From positions 1,550,001 to 1,614,000 of the forward strand of contig CAWCWN010000003.1 in NCBI GenBank assembly GCA_963799245.1: a stretch of 64,000 nucleotides of DNA. Reading direction: 5' to 3'. Each line of letters opens with the position of its first letter. The first letter of the stretch is position 1. The notes under the pieces were generated by a model. The model did not search any database and was not told the DNA's origin. It saw nothing but the letters and a program-made list of their open reading frames with translations. The stretch comes from CAWCWN01 sp963799245 (lineage in GTDB: Bacteria; Chloroflexota; Ktedonobacteria; Ktedonobacterales; Ktedonobacteraceae). This document shows positions 27,232 to 35,889 of the stretch, in pieces. The translations under genes and the position numbers were made by a program.

Positions 27232-27469
27232 AGATGGCGCGAATGGGGAAGCGCCATAAGCCTGAGGTTTGATGGCACGTGACTGGGAGCGTCTCCTGGT
27301 GCTTGCACATGAAACCGATTGTTGTAGTATAGCATGCAGCCGCCGGGAGCGTCGAGCGACGGCTGCAACTACCATGTTCCGCTCTAACCAGAGCATTATC
27401 TTGATGAAACGCTTCGGCCAGGCAAATTTTATGGCTGCGGAAATTTGGCAAAATAGCTGCAACTTTCAA

Positions 27470-27540
27470 TACGATATATCGTAAATGGGAATAGAAAGAT
27501 ATATCGCGCTGTTGCAAATGGTGATTGCGATATATCGCAA
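27470..27540. promoter_or_regulatory. Three TATATCG palindromes, likely operator array
   Basis: TACGATATATCGTA (27470-27483) is a perfect 14-base palindrome, GATATATC (27498-27505) a shorter copy, and TTGCGATATATCGCAA (27525-27540) a perfect 16-base palindrome. All share the centre GATATATC and lie within 105 bases upstream of the Gly/His-rich gene. Such AT-centred dyads are typical of PadR-type regulators, but no such gene is in the window, so the binding protein is unknown. The rest of 27232-27572 shows no gene. Confidence 0.6.
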
Positions 27541-27572
27541 AGGTTCTCTCAATTGAAAGGAGCTGAAGAACA

Positions 27573-28028
27573 ATGTTCGGTGAATTTAACAGACAATCTG
27601 GCGATGCCCCCAGGGAAGCTAACTGGGAAGGCTGGACTCCTCCCTGGATGGCTGGTGAGGGAGAAGGCCCCCGTGGCTGGCGGGGCCACCACGGCCACAA
27701 GCACGGCTTTGGTGGACCTGGACATGGTTGGGGTTTTCGCGGCTGGCAGGGCCCTCGTGGTCCATTTGGCCCCGGTTTTGGGCCAGGCAGGCACTGGGGC
27801 GTTCCCGATGAACTTCTGGCGCTGCGCGCCGAGGCCGCTGAGGTCGCCAGGCTCTTCGCTATCGCCAGCAGGGGCGCATTCGAGAACAGGGAGCGCCTGA
27901 CACAATTGCGCGCCTTCCTTGATCGCTCGCGCAAGGAACTCTCTGATTTGATCTACGGGTCAGCTCAGGCCCAGCCGACAGGCAAGGGTGAGAGCGCAGG
28001 CGGTCCTACGGATATCGGCCAGGCGTAA
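27573..28028 (+). CDS. Gly/His-rich protein of unknown function
   Basis: The 151-residue protein has a long low-complexity stretch rich in Gly, His, Trp, Phe and Pro (about 20-75), with repeats like G-P-G-F-G-P-G and G-H-H-G-H-K-H-G-F-G-G-P-G-H-G. A helical C-terminal part follows (about 78-135: L-L-A-L-R-A-E-A-A-E-V-A-R-L-F). Similar Gly/Trp-rich heads are found in front of PadR-type regulators in actinobacteria and Chloroflexota, but the winged-helix itself is not seen. The histidines could bind metal (speculative). AAGGAG precedes the ATG, and the gene sits behind the TATATCG palindromes. Confidence 0.6.
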   Translation: MFGEFNRQSGDAPREANWEGWTPPWMAGEGEGPRGWRGHHGHKHGFGGPGHGWGFRGWQGPRGPFGPGFGPGRHWGVPDELLALRAEAAEVARLFAIASRGAFENRERLTQLRAFLDRSRKELSDLIYGSAQAQPTGKGESAGGPTDIGQA

Positions 28029-28078
28029 ACTTGCTCTATCACCACTATAGGGCGTGAGCAATCGCGCCCTATTTTTTG

Positions 28079-28215
28079 CGCACATTATTCACCCACACAT
28101 CGTTCGTATCCTGGACTTTGGGCTGCAGGGTAATGCGCCTTTTCTTGTCATGGACTATGCCCCCAATGGCACGCTGCGCCAGCGGCACCGGCCTCGGCAA
28201 CAGCGAGCTACTTAT
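28079..28215 (+). pseudogene. Fragment of a Ser/Thr kinase gene
   Basis: A short frame encodes H-P-H-I-V-R-I-L-D-F-G-L-Q-G-N-A-P-F-L-V and D-Y-A-P-N-G-T-L-R-Q-R-H, the region between the glycine loop and the catalytic loop of bacterial Ser/Thr kinases. It matches the same region of the intact kinase at 23956 (H-P-H-I-I-R-V-L-D-F-G). No start, ATP loop or catalytic loop remains, and the 3-prime end runs into the opposite-strand MGMT-like gene. It is a relic of a former kinase gene. Confidence 0.7.
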
Positions 28216-28694
28216 TGCGTGGGTGGGTTCTCGCGCAGCGGGGAAGCCTGGTCGTCCCGTAAGAGCTGAAGCAGTCTCGGGCTCGTTGTGACAGGTGTGG
28301 CGCCGGCGTTATCAAGGATATGTTTGAGCTTTTCCGCGCTGAGGTCGCGCGTGGGATTCCAGCCATAACGTTTGAGGTCTACACGCTCGTCAGCGTCGAA
28401 AATTATGCCCTCCGCCTCCAGCAGCGCTCGCATTTTTCCGCGCTGGCCGAAGGCCCAGCTCCCCGACAACTCACCCTTGCTATTGATGACGCGCTGCGCC
28501 GGCACTCCCTCCGGAGTCTCGTTCATGATCCAGCCAACCATGCGCGCTCCGCGCGGATAGCCCACAGCTTTCGCCAGCCAGCCATACGTGGTGACTCGCC
28601 CGGCGGGACACGCCCGTACCAGGGCGAAGACCTGAGACTTAAGCATAGACGCCTGCTTTTGCAGTGGGGATTCTTCGTCGGACATACATTTCAT
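28212..28694 (-). CDS. MGMT-like DNA-binding protein (alkyltransferase-like family)
   Basis: The 160-residue protein has the DNA-binding domain of O6-alkylguanine alkyltransferases: P-A-G-R-V-T-T-Y-G-W-L-A-K-A-V-G-Y-P-R-G-A-R (about 30-51) and G-W-I-M-N-E-T-P-E. The alkyl-acceptor motif P-C-H-R is P-A-Q-R here, so it cannot take alkyl groups. It would act like alkyltransferase-like (ATL) proteins, which flag alkylated bases for nucleotide excision repair. Unlike classic ATLs the position holds Ala, not Trp. It has a C-terminal extension (about 110-160). AAAAGGAGG is upstream; an ATG at 28685 is an equally possible start. Confidence 0.85.
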   Translation of the reverse strand: MKCMSDEESPLQKQASMLKSQVFALVRACPAGRVTTYGWLAKAVGYPRGARMVGWIMNETPEGVPAQRVINSKGELSGSWAFGQRGKMRALLEAEGIIFDADERVDLKRYGWNPTRDLSAEKLKHILDNAGATPVTTSPRLLQLLRDDQASPLRENPPTQ

Positions 28695-28896
28695 TGCCTC
28701 CTTTTCAGGTCAGAGCGTAACATGTCATGCACTCTTTAGCAAGCCTGCTAAGCGCGACAGCGGTTCGTGCGCACTATGTAGTAGTTAGTATATAGGATGC
28801 GGGCTTACACTAGCTATAGGGACTGCTTTGCTCGTCTCGCAAACGATGGTATAGTGAGTATAGCTGGAGCTCGTAGATCATGAACTGGAGAAAGAC

Positions 28897-29832
28897 ATGC
28901 AAACGCAGGACAAGAGCGCTAAAGAGATGCAAGCTGAAGTGTGGCCAGCGCTGCCTTTTGACGCCTGGAAGGACACACTCGCGACGCTGCATATGTGGAC
29001 ACAGGTCGTTGGAAAGGTGAGGCTTGAGCTGAGCCCGTATGTAAACCACTGGTGGCAGGTGCCATTCTACGTGAGTGCGCGCGGCATAACGACGTCTCCA
29101 ATCCCCTATAAAAACGGCCTCTTTGAGGTCAACTTTGACTTCATTGATCACAACCTGCTCGTATCTACAAGCGGGGGAGCTACAAGAGCTATGCCCCTGA
29201 TTTCACGTTCGGTGGCTGATTTTTACCAGGAATGTATGGCGGTGTTGCGCTCCCTGGGTATTGAGGTGCGGATCAATACGCTGCCATGCGAAGTGACGCA
29301 TCCTATTCGCTGTGATGAAGACCGGGAGCACCGTTCATACGATGCGGAATATGCCAATCGCTTCTGGCGGGTTCTTGTGCAGACAAATATAGCATTACAG
29401 GAACAGCGCTCCTTTTTTATTGGCAAGAGCAGCCCCGTTCATTTTTTCTGGGGCAGCTTTGACCTGGCGCTGACCTTTTTTTCCGGGCGGCGCGCGCCCG
29501 AGCGCGCGGGGGCGGACCGTATCACACGGGAAGCCTACTCCCATGAGGTAATCAGCTTTGGTTTCTGGCCGGGCAATGAGCAATTTCCCAGGCCTGCTTT
29601 CTATTCCTATACCGCGCCAGCGCCCCAGGGGCTGAATACGGCGCCACTGCGCCCGGCCGCAGCATTCTATAGCCCGGAAATGGCCGAGTTCCTTCTCCTG
29701 TACGATGATGTACGCGGCCATGCTGCTCCTCGCCAGGAGTTGCTCGCCTTTTTTTACAGCGCCTATGAAGCCGGGGCGAACCTGGCTCACTGGGACCGTG
29801 CGACCCTCGAACGCGGCGGAGAGGGGCAATAA
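28897..29832 (+). CDS. DUF5996 family protein
   Basis: The 311-residue protein matches the DUF5996 pattern: W-P-A-L-P-F-D-A-W-K-D-T at the N-terminus, W-T-Q-V-V-G-K-V-R-L and N-H-W-W-Q-V-P-F-Y-V-S, then F-W-G-S-F-D-L-A-L-T-F-F-S-G-R-R-A and E-A-Y-S-H-E-V-I-S-F-G-F-W-P-G. The many conserved aromatic and charged residues suggest an enzyme or binding protein, but no function is established. GGAG precedes the ATG by 8 bases. Its 3-prime end overlaps the convergent aldolase gene by 46 bases. Confidence 0.85.
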   Translation: MQTQDKSAKEMQAEVWPALPFDAWKDTLATLHMWTQVVGKVRLELSPYVNHWWQVPFYVSARGITTSPIPYKNGLFEVNFDFIDHNLLVSTSGGATRAMPLISRSVADFYQECMAVLRSLGIEVRINTLPCEVTHPIRCDEDREHRSYDAEYANRFWRVLVQTNIALQEQRSFFIGKSSPVHFFWGSFDLALTFFSGRRAPERAGADRITREAYSHEVISFGFWPGNEQFPRPAFYSYTAPAPQGLNTAPLRPAAAFYSPEMAEFLLLYDDVRGHAAPRQELLAFFYSAYEAGANLAHWDRATLERGGEGQ

Positions 29833-30632
29833 AGCGGCCCGTTATGCGGGCGCTCTATGGATTTGCGCGCGTTGTTCAGATTTTCTACGGCTGCGCTGAT
29901 CATGCAGCCGACATCCGTGGCCGCGTTGACCATCTGGAAGCCCTGGTGCACGCGCATAGCCGCGGCTTCTCCGTCGTTTGAGAAGATGCCGAGGGCGATG
30001 TTTTGCTTGCGCGCCTGCTTCTTGATGCCTTCCAGGGCATCCAGTAAAGCTGGCTCGGCTCCTTCGCTGCTGGGCGTCAGGCCGAGTTGAGCATGCAGAT
30101 CATCTGGCCCCACAAAAGCCACATCGACGCCTGGAACCTCGAAGATCTCATCGAGGTGCTGTAGAGCCGGGACGCTCTCGATCTGAATGGCCACGAGTAT
30201 TTCATCGTTCGCCACGGCTGCATAGCTGCGCCAGTCGTTCGTGCCGAAGCCGTAGGGTGCAAACGTGCCACCAATGCTGCGTAAACCTAGAGGAGGATAT
30301 TTTGAGCATTCTACCGCGCGTCGCGCCTCTTCATGTGAGTTGACCATGGGAACGACAACTCCCCATGCGCCAGCATCCAGGGCCCACTTGAACCACTCGA
30401 CACTGTTGTTCGGCACGCGTACAATGGGGGCGCAGGTGCCGGCATCGGCTATGGCGCCCACAATGTCGGCCATGAGCGCGGGGTTATGGGCACTGTGCTC
30501 CATATCCACCAGCAGCCAATCAAAACCGATGCGGGCCATAATACGGGCCGAAGAAACAGCGGGCAGGCTCAACCATGCCCCCAGGGCAGGCTCGCCGCGC
30601 TTGAGCTTTGCCTTTACAGAGTTTGTGCGCAT
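29787..30632 (-). CDS. HpcH/HpaI family aldolase
   Basis: The 281-residue protein is a class II pyruvate-dependent aldolase: G-F-D-W-L-L-V-D-M-E-H-S-A-H, metal ligand region A-I-Q-I-E-S-V-P-A-L-Q-H, and F-V-G-P-D-D-L-H-A-Q-L-G. The family splits 4-hydroxy-2-oxo acids into pyruvate and an aldehyde; 2-keto-3-deoxy sugar acids are other substrates. The ATG at 30632 is chosen (GAGGAGAAGGAG directly upstream). The extra C-terminal tail beyond the usual domain end overlaps the neighbouring DUF5996 gene in antisense. Confidence 0.9.
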   Translation of the reverse strand: MRTNSVKAKLKRGEPALGAWLSLPAVSSARIMARIGFDWLLVDMEHSAHNPALMADIVGAIADAGTCAPIVRVPNNSVEWFKWALDAGAWGVVVPMVNSHEEARRAVECSKYPPLGLRSIGGTFAPYGFGTNDWRSYAAVANDEILVAIQIESVPALQHLDEIFEVPGVDVAFVGPDDLHAQLGLTPSSEGAEPALLDALEGIKKQARKQNIALGIFSNDGEAAAMRVHQGFQMVNAATDVGCMISAAVENLNNARKSIERPHNGPLYCPSPPRSRVARSQ

Positions 30633-30862
30633 CTCCTTCTCCTCATTGTTTTTAACGTATGATGTCCTGGTAGCGCGCATGAGGAAGCATTTTTCAGCTC
30701 CCAGTACGTATTTATTATGGCACCCTTTCTCACAAGCTGCAATTTTTGCCGTTCAGCGCCTCAGAGGGGGGCTGTGCGGGGATGTTTCTTTACTTGCTCA
30801 TAGCAGTTCTTGCGATGTACAATTACAGCGCAAGCATTTTCATTCAAAGGAGGAATATTTTG

Positions 30863-32194
30863 ATGCCGGCGAATATAAATGGAACGACTACCATAGAAGG
30901 CGTGATCGCGCGTGAAATCCTCGACTCGCGCGGCAATCCCACAATCGAGGTCGAGGTGCTTTTGATGGGTGGCGAGCGCGGCATTGCAGGAGTTCCCTCT
31001 GGCGCATCCACGGGGATCCATGAAGCTGTTGAACTGCGCGATGGTGATAAGAGCCGCTATGGTGGGAAGGGCGTACTCAACGCTGTACGCAACGTCAACG
31101 AGGGTATCAGCGAAGCCATAGTGGGCCTTGATGCGACCGACCAGATCATGCTCGATGAGGTTATGATCGAGCTGGATGGCACCCCTAACAAAGCCAGGCT
31201 TGGCGCTAATGCTATCCTTGGTGTCTCCCTGGCCGTGGCGAAGGCGGCTGCCAACGCCCAGCAGCAGCCGCTCTATCGTTATCTGGGCGGTGTTTCGGCA
31301 CGCACGCTGCCCGTTCCTATGATGAATATTTTAAACGGGGGCAAACACGCTGACAACTCGACCGATATGCAGGAATATATGATTTTGCCTATCGGCGCTC
31401 CCACCTTTCGTGATGCGCTGCGCATGGGGGCCGAGGTATATCAGGGACTGAAAAAGGTGCTGCACGGCAAAAAGCTGAACACCAATGTCGGGGACGAAGG
31501 CGGTTTCGCGCCCTCCCTCTCTTCTAATCGCGAGGCCCTGGAAGTTGTTGTGGCTGCCATTGAAACTGCGGGTTATAAGCCAGGGGTGGATATCTTCGTG
31601 GGCATGGATCCCGCGGCATCAGAATTCTATGAGAATGGCAAGTACGTCCTGGCGCGTGAAGGACGGACGCTCACGTCCAGTGAAATGGTCGACCTCTATG
31701 AACAATGGATCTCCGAATACCCCATCGTCAGCATCGAGGACGGACTGAGCGAGGACGACTGGGACGGCTGGAAGCTGCTGCGCCAGCGCCTGGGTGATCG
31801 TATCCAGCTCGTTGGCGACGATCTCTTTGTCACCAATACCGCCCGTCTCAAGCGCGGTATCCAGGAACATTCGGCTAACTCGATCCTTATCAAACTCAAT
31901 CAGATTGGCACCCTCACCGAGACTCTTGCGGCTATTGAGATGGCCAAACGCGCCGCCTTCACTGCTGTAGTTTCGCACCGCTCTGGCGAGACCGAGGACA
32001 CGACGATTGCCGACCTGGTAGTCGCGACCAATGCTGGGCAGATCAAAACCGGGGCGCCGGCGCGTAGTGAGCGCGTCGCCAAATATAATCGCCTCCTGGT
32101 CATCGAAGACGAACTTGGCGAAGAGACGGCCCGCTACGCTGGTTTCAATGCGTTCTACAACGTTTCTGCCCTGCACACCAGGGCGAGATCATGA
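30863..32194 (+). CDS. eno: Enolase
   Basis: The 443-residue protein is a full-length enolase, converting 2-phosphoglycerate to phosphoenolpyruvate in glycolysis. It has A-R-E-I-L-D-S-R-G-N-P-T-I-E-V near the start, G-A-S-T-G-I-H-E-A, N-V-G-D-E-G-G-F-A-P, I-E-D-G-L-S-E-D-D-W-D-G-W, L-V-G-D-D-L-F-V-T-N, the catalytic lysine in L-I-K-L-N-Q-I-G-T, and S-H-R-S-G-E-T-E-D-T-T-I-A-D. A perfect AGGAGG sits 7 bases before the ATG at 30863; a longer in-frame extension to 30746 has no such site. Confidence 0.97.
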   Translation: MPANINGTTTIEGVIAREILDSRGNPTIEVEVLLMGGERGIAGVPSGASTGIHEAVELRDGDKSRYGGKGVLNAVRNVNEGISEAIVGLDATDQIMLDEVMIELDGTPNKARLGANAILGVSLAVAKAAANAQQQPLYRYLGGVSARTLPVPMMNILNGGKHADNSTDMQEYMILPIGAPTFRDALRMGAEVYQGLKKVLHGKKLNTNVGDEGGFAPSLSSNREALEVVVAAIETAGYKPGVDIFVGMDPAASEFYENGKYVLAREGRTLTSSEMVDLYEQWISEYPIVSIEDGLSEDDWDGWKLLRQRLGDRIQLVGDDLFVTNTARLKRGIQEHSANSILIKLNQIGTLTETLAAIEMAKRAAFTAVVSHRSGETEDTTIADLVVATNAGQIKTGAPARSERVAKYNRLLVIEDELGEETARYAGFNAFYNVSALHTRARS

Positions 32195-32300
32195 GGCTCC
32201 CTATTCCGGCCGCCAACGACGCTCTCGCGTCTACCTTCGGTCAGGCGGCCGGAGCGGAAGTGAGGATGTTGTACAGAAGAAGGAACAAAAAAAGATACAT

Positions 32301-33182
32301 ATGGTAAATCAACGTACATCAGATGTTGGCAGTCGCTCCGAGCGGCGCACTGCCCATGTCATTCACTATGACCTGAGCTACGTCGTACAGGGAGCCGCGT
32401 ACGGTACGGACGGCGCCATAGTGCTCCTGCATGATATTGTGGGTGGAGCGTTTACCTGGTTTGATATTATGCCTCAGCTTGCCGCCATCGGCTGCGCCGT
32501 CTACGCCATCGATCTGCTTGGCTATGGACAGTCCGATCATCCCTGGCCGGCCGATACCTCGAACTGGGGCCAGGCTGATAACCTCTCTCTGTTGTTTGAG
32601 CAGCTTAACCTCACCAATATCGTGCTGGTCGGCCAGGGCATGGGTGGCGCCGTCGCCCAGGTGCTGGCCACGCGCTTGAGCCGCGAGCGCATTGCGGCCC
32701 TCGTGCTTATCGATAGCAACTGCTATGATTATGCTTTTGCCCCTGACTGGCCTTTGACCGAGATGAAAAAGCGCCAGGAGTATGATGCGCCCAAGCAGAT
32801 ATCCGTTGAAGACCTGCTGCAGAACCTGAGGCAGACCATCCCCAGCGCCTCAAGTAACCCGCAGCGCTTTGCGGATGTCGTGGGTGCTTATATCGAACAG
32901 TGGGATAGCGAGCTGAGCAAAGAGGTGCTCTTCCAGCATGTGCGCCTGCAAAATCCCAGCTATGTCAATTCAGTATCCTCCGACCTGCAAAAGTTTGACA
33001 AGCCCGCGCTGATTATCTGGGGCCAGAAAGATCAGCAGGTACCCTTGAAATATGCCAAGCGGCTGCATCGCGCTATACCCGCGTCGCGCCTGGTCATCGT
33101 ACCTGATGCTGCTCACCTGATCCTCTTCGATGCCCCTGCCGCCGTGGCAAGTGCCATCAGCGATTTTGTGAGCAGACTTTAA
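32301..33182 (+). CDS. Alpha/beta hydrolase-fold protein lacking the nucleophile serine
   Basis: The 293-residue protein has the alpha/beta hydrolase layout: L-L-H-D-I-V-G-G-A-F-T-W (oxyanion region), I-D-L-L-G-Y-G-Q-S-D, an elbow reading V-G-Q-G-M-G-G, the late acid in W-G-Q-K-D-Q-Q-V-P and histidine in P-D-A-A-H-L. The elbow G-x-S-x-G is here G-Q-G-M-G, so the serine is Gly. Ordinary ester hydrolysis is therefore unlikely; a cofactor-free oxygenase or binding role is possible. It follows eno by about 100 bases and may share its transcript. AAGGA is rather far from the ATG. Confidence 0.82.
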   Translation: MVNQRTSDVGSRSERRTAHVIHYDLSYVVQGAAYGTDGAIVLLHDIVGGAFTWFDIMPQLAAIGCAVYAIDLLGYGQSDHPWPADTSNWGQADNLSLLFEQLNLTNIVLVGQGMGGAVAQVLATRLSRERIAALVLIDSNCYDYAFAPDWPLTEMKKRQEYDAPKQISVEDLLQNLRQTIPSASSNPQRFADVVGAYIEQWDSELSKEVLFQHVRLQNPSYVNSVSSDLQKFDKPALIIWGQKDQQVPLKYAKRLHRAIPASRLVIVPDAAHLILFDAPAAVASAISDFVSRL

Positions 33183-33193
33183 AAATCCTGCGC

Positions 33194-33242
33194 TGCTGCA
33201 GAGAGAAAACGCCACAGCATGTGGCGTTTTCTCTCTGCAGCA
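33194..33242. terminator. Perfect 22-base hairpin terminator
   Basis: Arms 33194-33215 and 33221-33242 with loop AGCAT, 11 bases after the hydrolase stop. The stem carries AAAAC/GTTTT and ends in a pyrimidine run, so it could work as an intrinsic terminator on both strands. Confidence 0.75.
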
Positions 33243-33270
33243 TGCTCTTACGATGAGGAGAACGTCCCCT

Positions 33271-34200
33271 ATGCCTATTGCTATCGTTGTTCATGGTGGA
33301 GCGGGCAAGATACCTGCTGAACGAGCCGCCAGCGCTCAGGTTGGTTGCCGGGAGGCCATACTGGTAGGATGGCGAATGCTACAGCATGGCGCTTGCGCTC
33401 TCGATGCCGTTGAGGCTACCGTGCGCCTGCTTGAAGATAATCCCCATTTCAATGCCGGGAGCGGCGCAGTACTCACCTCTGACGGTAATATTGAACTGGA
33501 TGCCGGCATAATGGAAGGCAAGACCCTGCGCGTTGGCGCGGTCGCTGGAGTTGAGTGCGTGAAAAACCCTATCTCACTCGCCCGCAGGGTTATGGAAAGT
33601 CCCCATGTTTTGCTCGTTGGCAGGGGAGCTCAGGCATTTGCCCAGGAACAGGGAATCGCCCTCTGTGAGTTTGCAGAACTCTTGAGCGACTACCAGTACG
33701 CGCGCTGGAAAGATCATAAGGAGCAGGCGGCGCTGGCAGGGCAGGAGCCGCGCTACCATCGCCGCGAGGTCAATGCGACGCCCGCGCATGAGGAGAAACA
33801 CGGGACCGTAGGAGCCGTTGCCATCGATGCTTCTGGTACGCTGGCCGCCGCTACCTCGACGGGGGGCACATTCAATCAATATCCCGGTCGCGTCGGCAAT
33901 TCACCGCTGGTGGGCTGCGGCTTCTACGCTGACGAAAACGCGGCTATTTGCTGTACGGGCCACGGTGAAGACTTCATTCGCCTGCTCATCGCCAAGCGTG
34001 CCGCCGATTTTGTCGCAGGTGGCGCAAGCGCGCGCGACGCAGCCCAGGCTGCCATTGCGGTCCTGACGGCGAAGACCCGCGGTGTCGGCGGTTTAATCGT
34101 CGTAGACCACCTGGGCAATGCTGGTTTTGCCTGGAACAGCGAGCAGATGGCCTATGCCTATCTTGTAGAAGGTATGACAGAACCACTTAGCGGCATCTAG
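33271..34200 (+). CDS. Isoaspartyl peptidase/L-asparaginase (Ntn-hydrolase, type 2)
   Basis: The 309-residue precursor starts I-A-I-V-V-H-G-G-A-G, has N-P-H-F-N-A-G-S-G and the autocleavage site before the catalytic threonine in H-G-T-V-G-A-V-A-I-D (about 179-188), then S-T-G-G-T and T-G-H-G-E-D-F-I-R. Cleavage would give alpha and beta chains with Thr as N-terminal nucleophile. The family removes isoaspartyl residues from damaged peptides and hydrolyses asparagine. GAGGAG lies about 10 bases before the ATG at 33271. It converges with the pseudokinase gene. Confidence 0.93.
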   Translation: MPIAIVVHGGAGKIPAERAASAQVGCREAILVGWRMLQHGACALDAVEATVRLLEDNPHFNAGSGAVLTSDGNIELDAGIMEGKTLRVGAVAGVECVKNPISLARRVMESPHVLLVGRGAQAFAQEQGIALCEFAELLSDYQYARWKDHKEQAALAGQEPRYHRREVNATPAHEEKHGTVGAVAIDASGTLAAATSTGGTFNQYPGRVGNSPLVGCGFYADENAAICCTGHGEDFIRLLIAKRAADFVAGGASARDAAQAAIAVLTAKTRGVGGLIVVDHLGNAGFAWNSEQMAYAYLVEGMTEPLSGI

Positions 34201-35391
34201 TGAAAGATGGCGCCACCCGCGAAGTAGCCGACAGCGAAACACAGCGCAAAAACGACCAGGCCCAATACGAGCAGCCAGAGTAGAGGTGAGCGGCGCCTGG
34301 CGCCCATTGGGAAGGCCGGAGCTAGCATGGGTGGAGTTGTTTCCGGGCCGGGATACGCTCCCTGACGAGTAGCCAGGGGGTTGATTGAGGAGGCATCGGC
34401 GATCGTCATAGCTGAATTTACGGGCTCTACCTCCATGGCGGCCAGCTTGCCACTGTTATAAGCGGCGAGCCTGGAGCCGTGTTGGCCGGCGGGTGATATA
34501 TTTCCCGCGTTGTCGGGAACTCGCTGAGGAGTTTGCCCGCCTCGAGCAACGTCTGCCTGCTGTAGAGGTGGGATAGCCGGACTGCCTACCAGGACGGGAG
34601 CTCTCGCCTCCAGCGTCTCCGTCAATGTCTTCAGTTCATCGTAAAGCACTTCTACCTTTGTGATATGCTGCGGATGCTGTCGAAATCACCGTACGCGCAA
34701 TCAGTTCACACAATTCAGGAGGCACGCTGCGTGGGAAACGAAGGCGGCCATCCGCAGGCGGCTCCACAGTTGTGCTGGCGGGGGCGTGACTGGTGAGCAG
34801 CTGGTAGAGCAGGAGCCCGGTTGCGCGAACATCGTCGGCCTGCCGTCCCTCGCTGACCGCTCCCCATGGCAGATCTCTATCGGCCAGGACTACTCCGCCA
34901 CCCCCCAGGTTATTCCAGGCGCTGAAATAGGCGATGTCGCTGGGGAGCCCAAAGTTGCTAACGCGGATCAGCCCGCGGTGGTCGCGTAGAATTGCAACGG
35001 GTGTCAAATCGCCATGGCAGACGCGTCGTGTGGGACTGCTGGCATACAGTAGCGCCAGGCAGACCTGTCGTCCAATATCTGTGACTTCGTGAGCCAGCAG
35101 GGGCGCCTGCATGAGGGCCGCAAAATCGTCGCCCTCGACGTATTCCTGGATCAGATAGAGCCGATCAGGTTTAGCAACAAGATCATAGAGGCCAATGATG
35201 TTGGGATAGGAGAATTGGGACGTCATGCGAACAGCGGCTCGGTACGCGGGTAGCTGGTCGGCAGGCACAGATTTCACTGCTACATTACGCTGAAATAGCT
35301 GGTCCACTCCATGGTAAACCGTACTAAACTGTCCCTGTTTAATCAGATGTTGGAGCAGGTAATGCCCACCAATGACCAGGCCTGTTTCCAC
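34201..35391 (-). pseudogene. Membrane-anchored pseudokinase with a frameshift
   Basis: Two frames together encode a Ser/Thr-kinase-like domain, a Pro/Ala-rich linker and a C-terminal membrane helix (L-L-W-L-L-V-L-G-L-V-V-F-A-L). The kinase part keeps the lysine in V-A-V-K-S-V, but the catalytic loop is C-H-G-D-L-T-P and the metal site is S-N-F-G, not D-F-G. It therefore lacks the metal-binding aspartate and should be catalytically dead. The frames switch near 34684; removing one T from a TTT in the coding strand joins I-A-R-T-V-I to R-Q-H-P-Q-H-I-T-K-V-E-V. A GTG at 35391 with AGAGG 6 bases upstream is the likely start. Confidence 0.78.
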
Positions 35392-35418
35392 AATTTGCCT
35401 CTTAATAATATTCAATAC

Positions 35419-35640
35419 TTAAACGTCCTGTGGGGCCAGTGTGACCGCCCCTGCGATATTCGTGTCTGGACCGTGCTTCCCGCGCACAACTCGCAGCGAC
35501 TGACCTATGACTGGCAGGCATAAGTCGCGTAAACGCGCCTGTAAGGGTACGATCAAGAGATCTCCGGCCTGGGCTACCTGCCCTCCAAGAATGATTATGC
35601 CCGGGTTTATCATAACCATGAGCATGGTGCAGGGTCCTGA
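35419..35640 (-). pseudogene. C-terminal fragment of a ROK-family gene
   Basis: A 70-residue frame reads M-I-N-P-G-I-I-I-L-G-G-Q-V-A-Q-A-G-D-L-L-I-V-P-L and ends N-I-A-G-A-V-T-L-A. This is the end of a ROK sugar kinase/NagC-type repressor (N-P-x-x-I-x-L-G-G-x-V and G-A-A-x-L). The N-terminal ATP-binding and zinc parts are absent upstream, so it is a truncated relic lying directly before the pseudokinase gene. The following 35641-35889 stretch shows no further ROK sequence or other gene. Confidence 0.65.
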
Positions 35641-35889
35641 CGATACCATTTGTCATTTCAATCCCCTATCACATACATTTCGTCAGAACGACTACAGGGA
35701 CGTAGCGGTATTGTGGCCAGGCCTAAATTGAGGCGGCGGCAACATTATAGCATATTACCATTCGCCCGCAAAGAGTTGCTGAGAAGAGCGCAGGGTTGTG
35801 CAACGTAGGCATATTGCAAAGCATGTCCTCTATTGTTACAATACCACGTAGATAAAGATAGCATTTGCTTATTGGGAGCTTTGGAATCA

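Noticed and set aside
27203..27934. Minus-strand frame of 243 codons across the MFS end, operator array and Gly/His-rich gene
   Set aside because: It crosses a promoter region with operators, is Pro/Arg-rich without any family pattern, and its end is produced by the symmetric hairpin.
30746..30862. N-terminal extension of enolase
   Set aside because: The domain begins at 30863, directly after a perfect AGGAGG; the extension is hydrophobic and unrelated to enolases.
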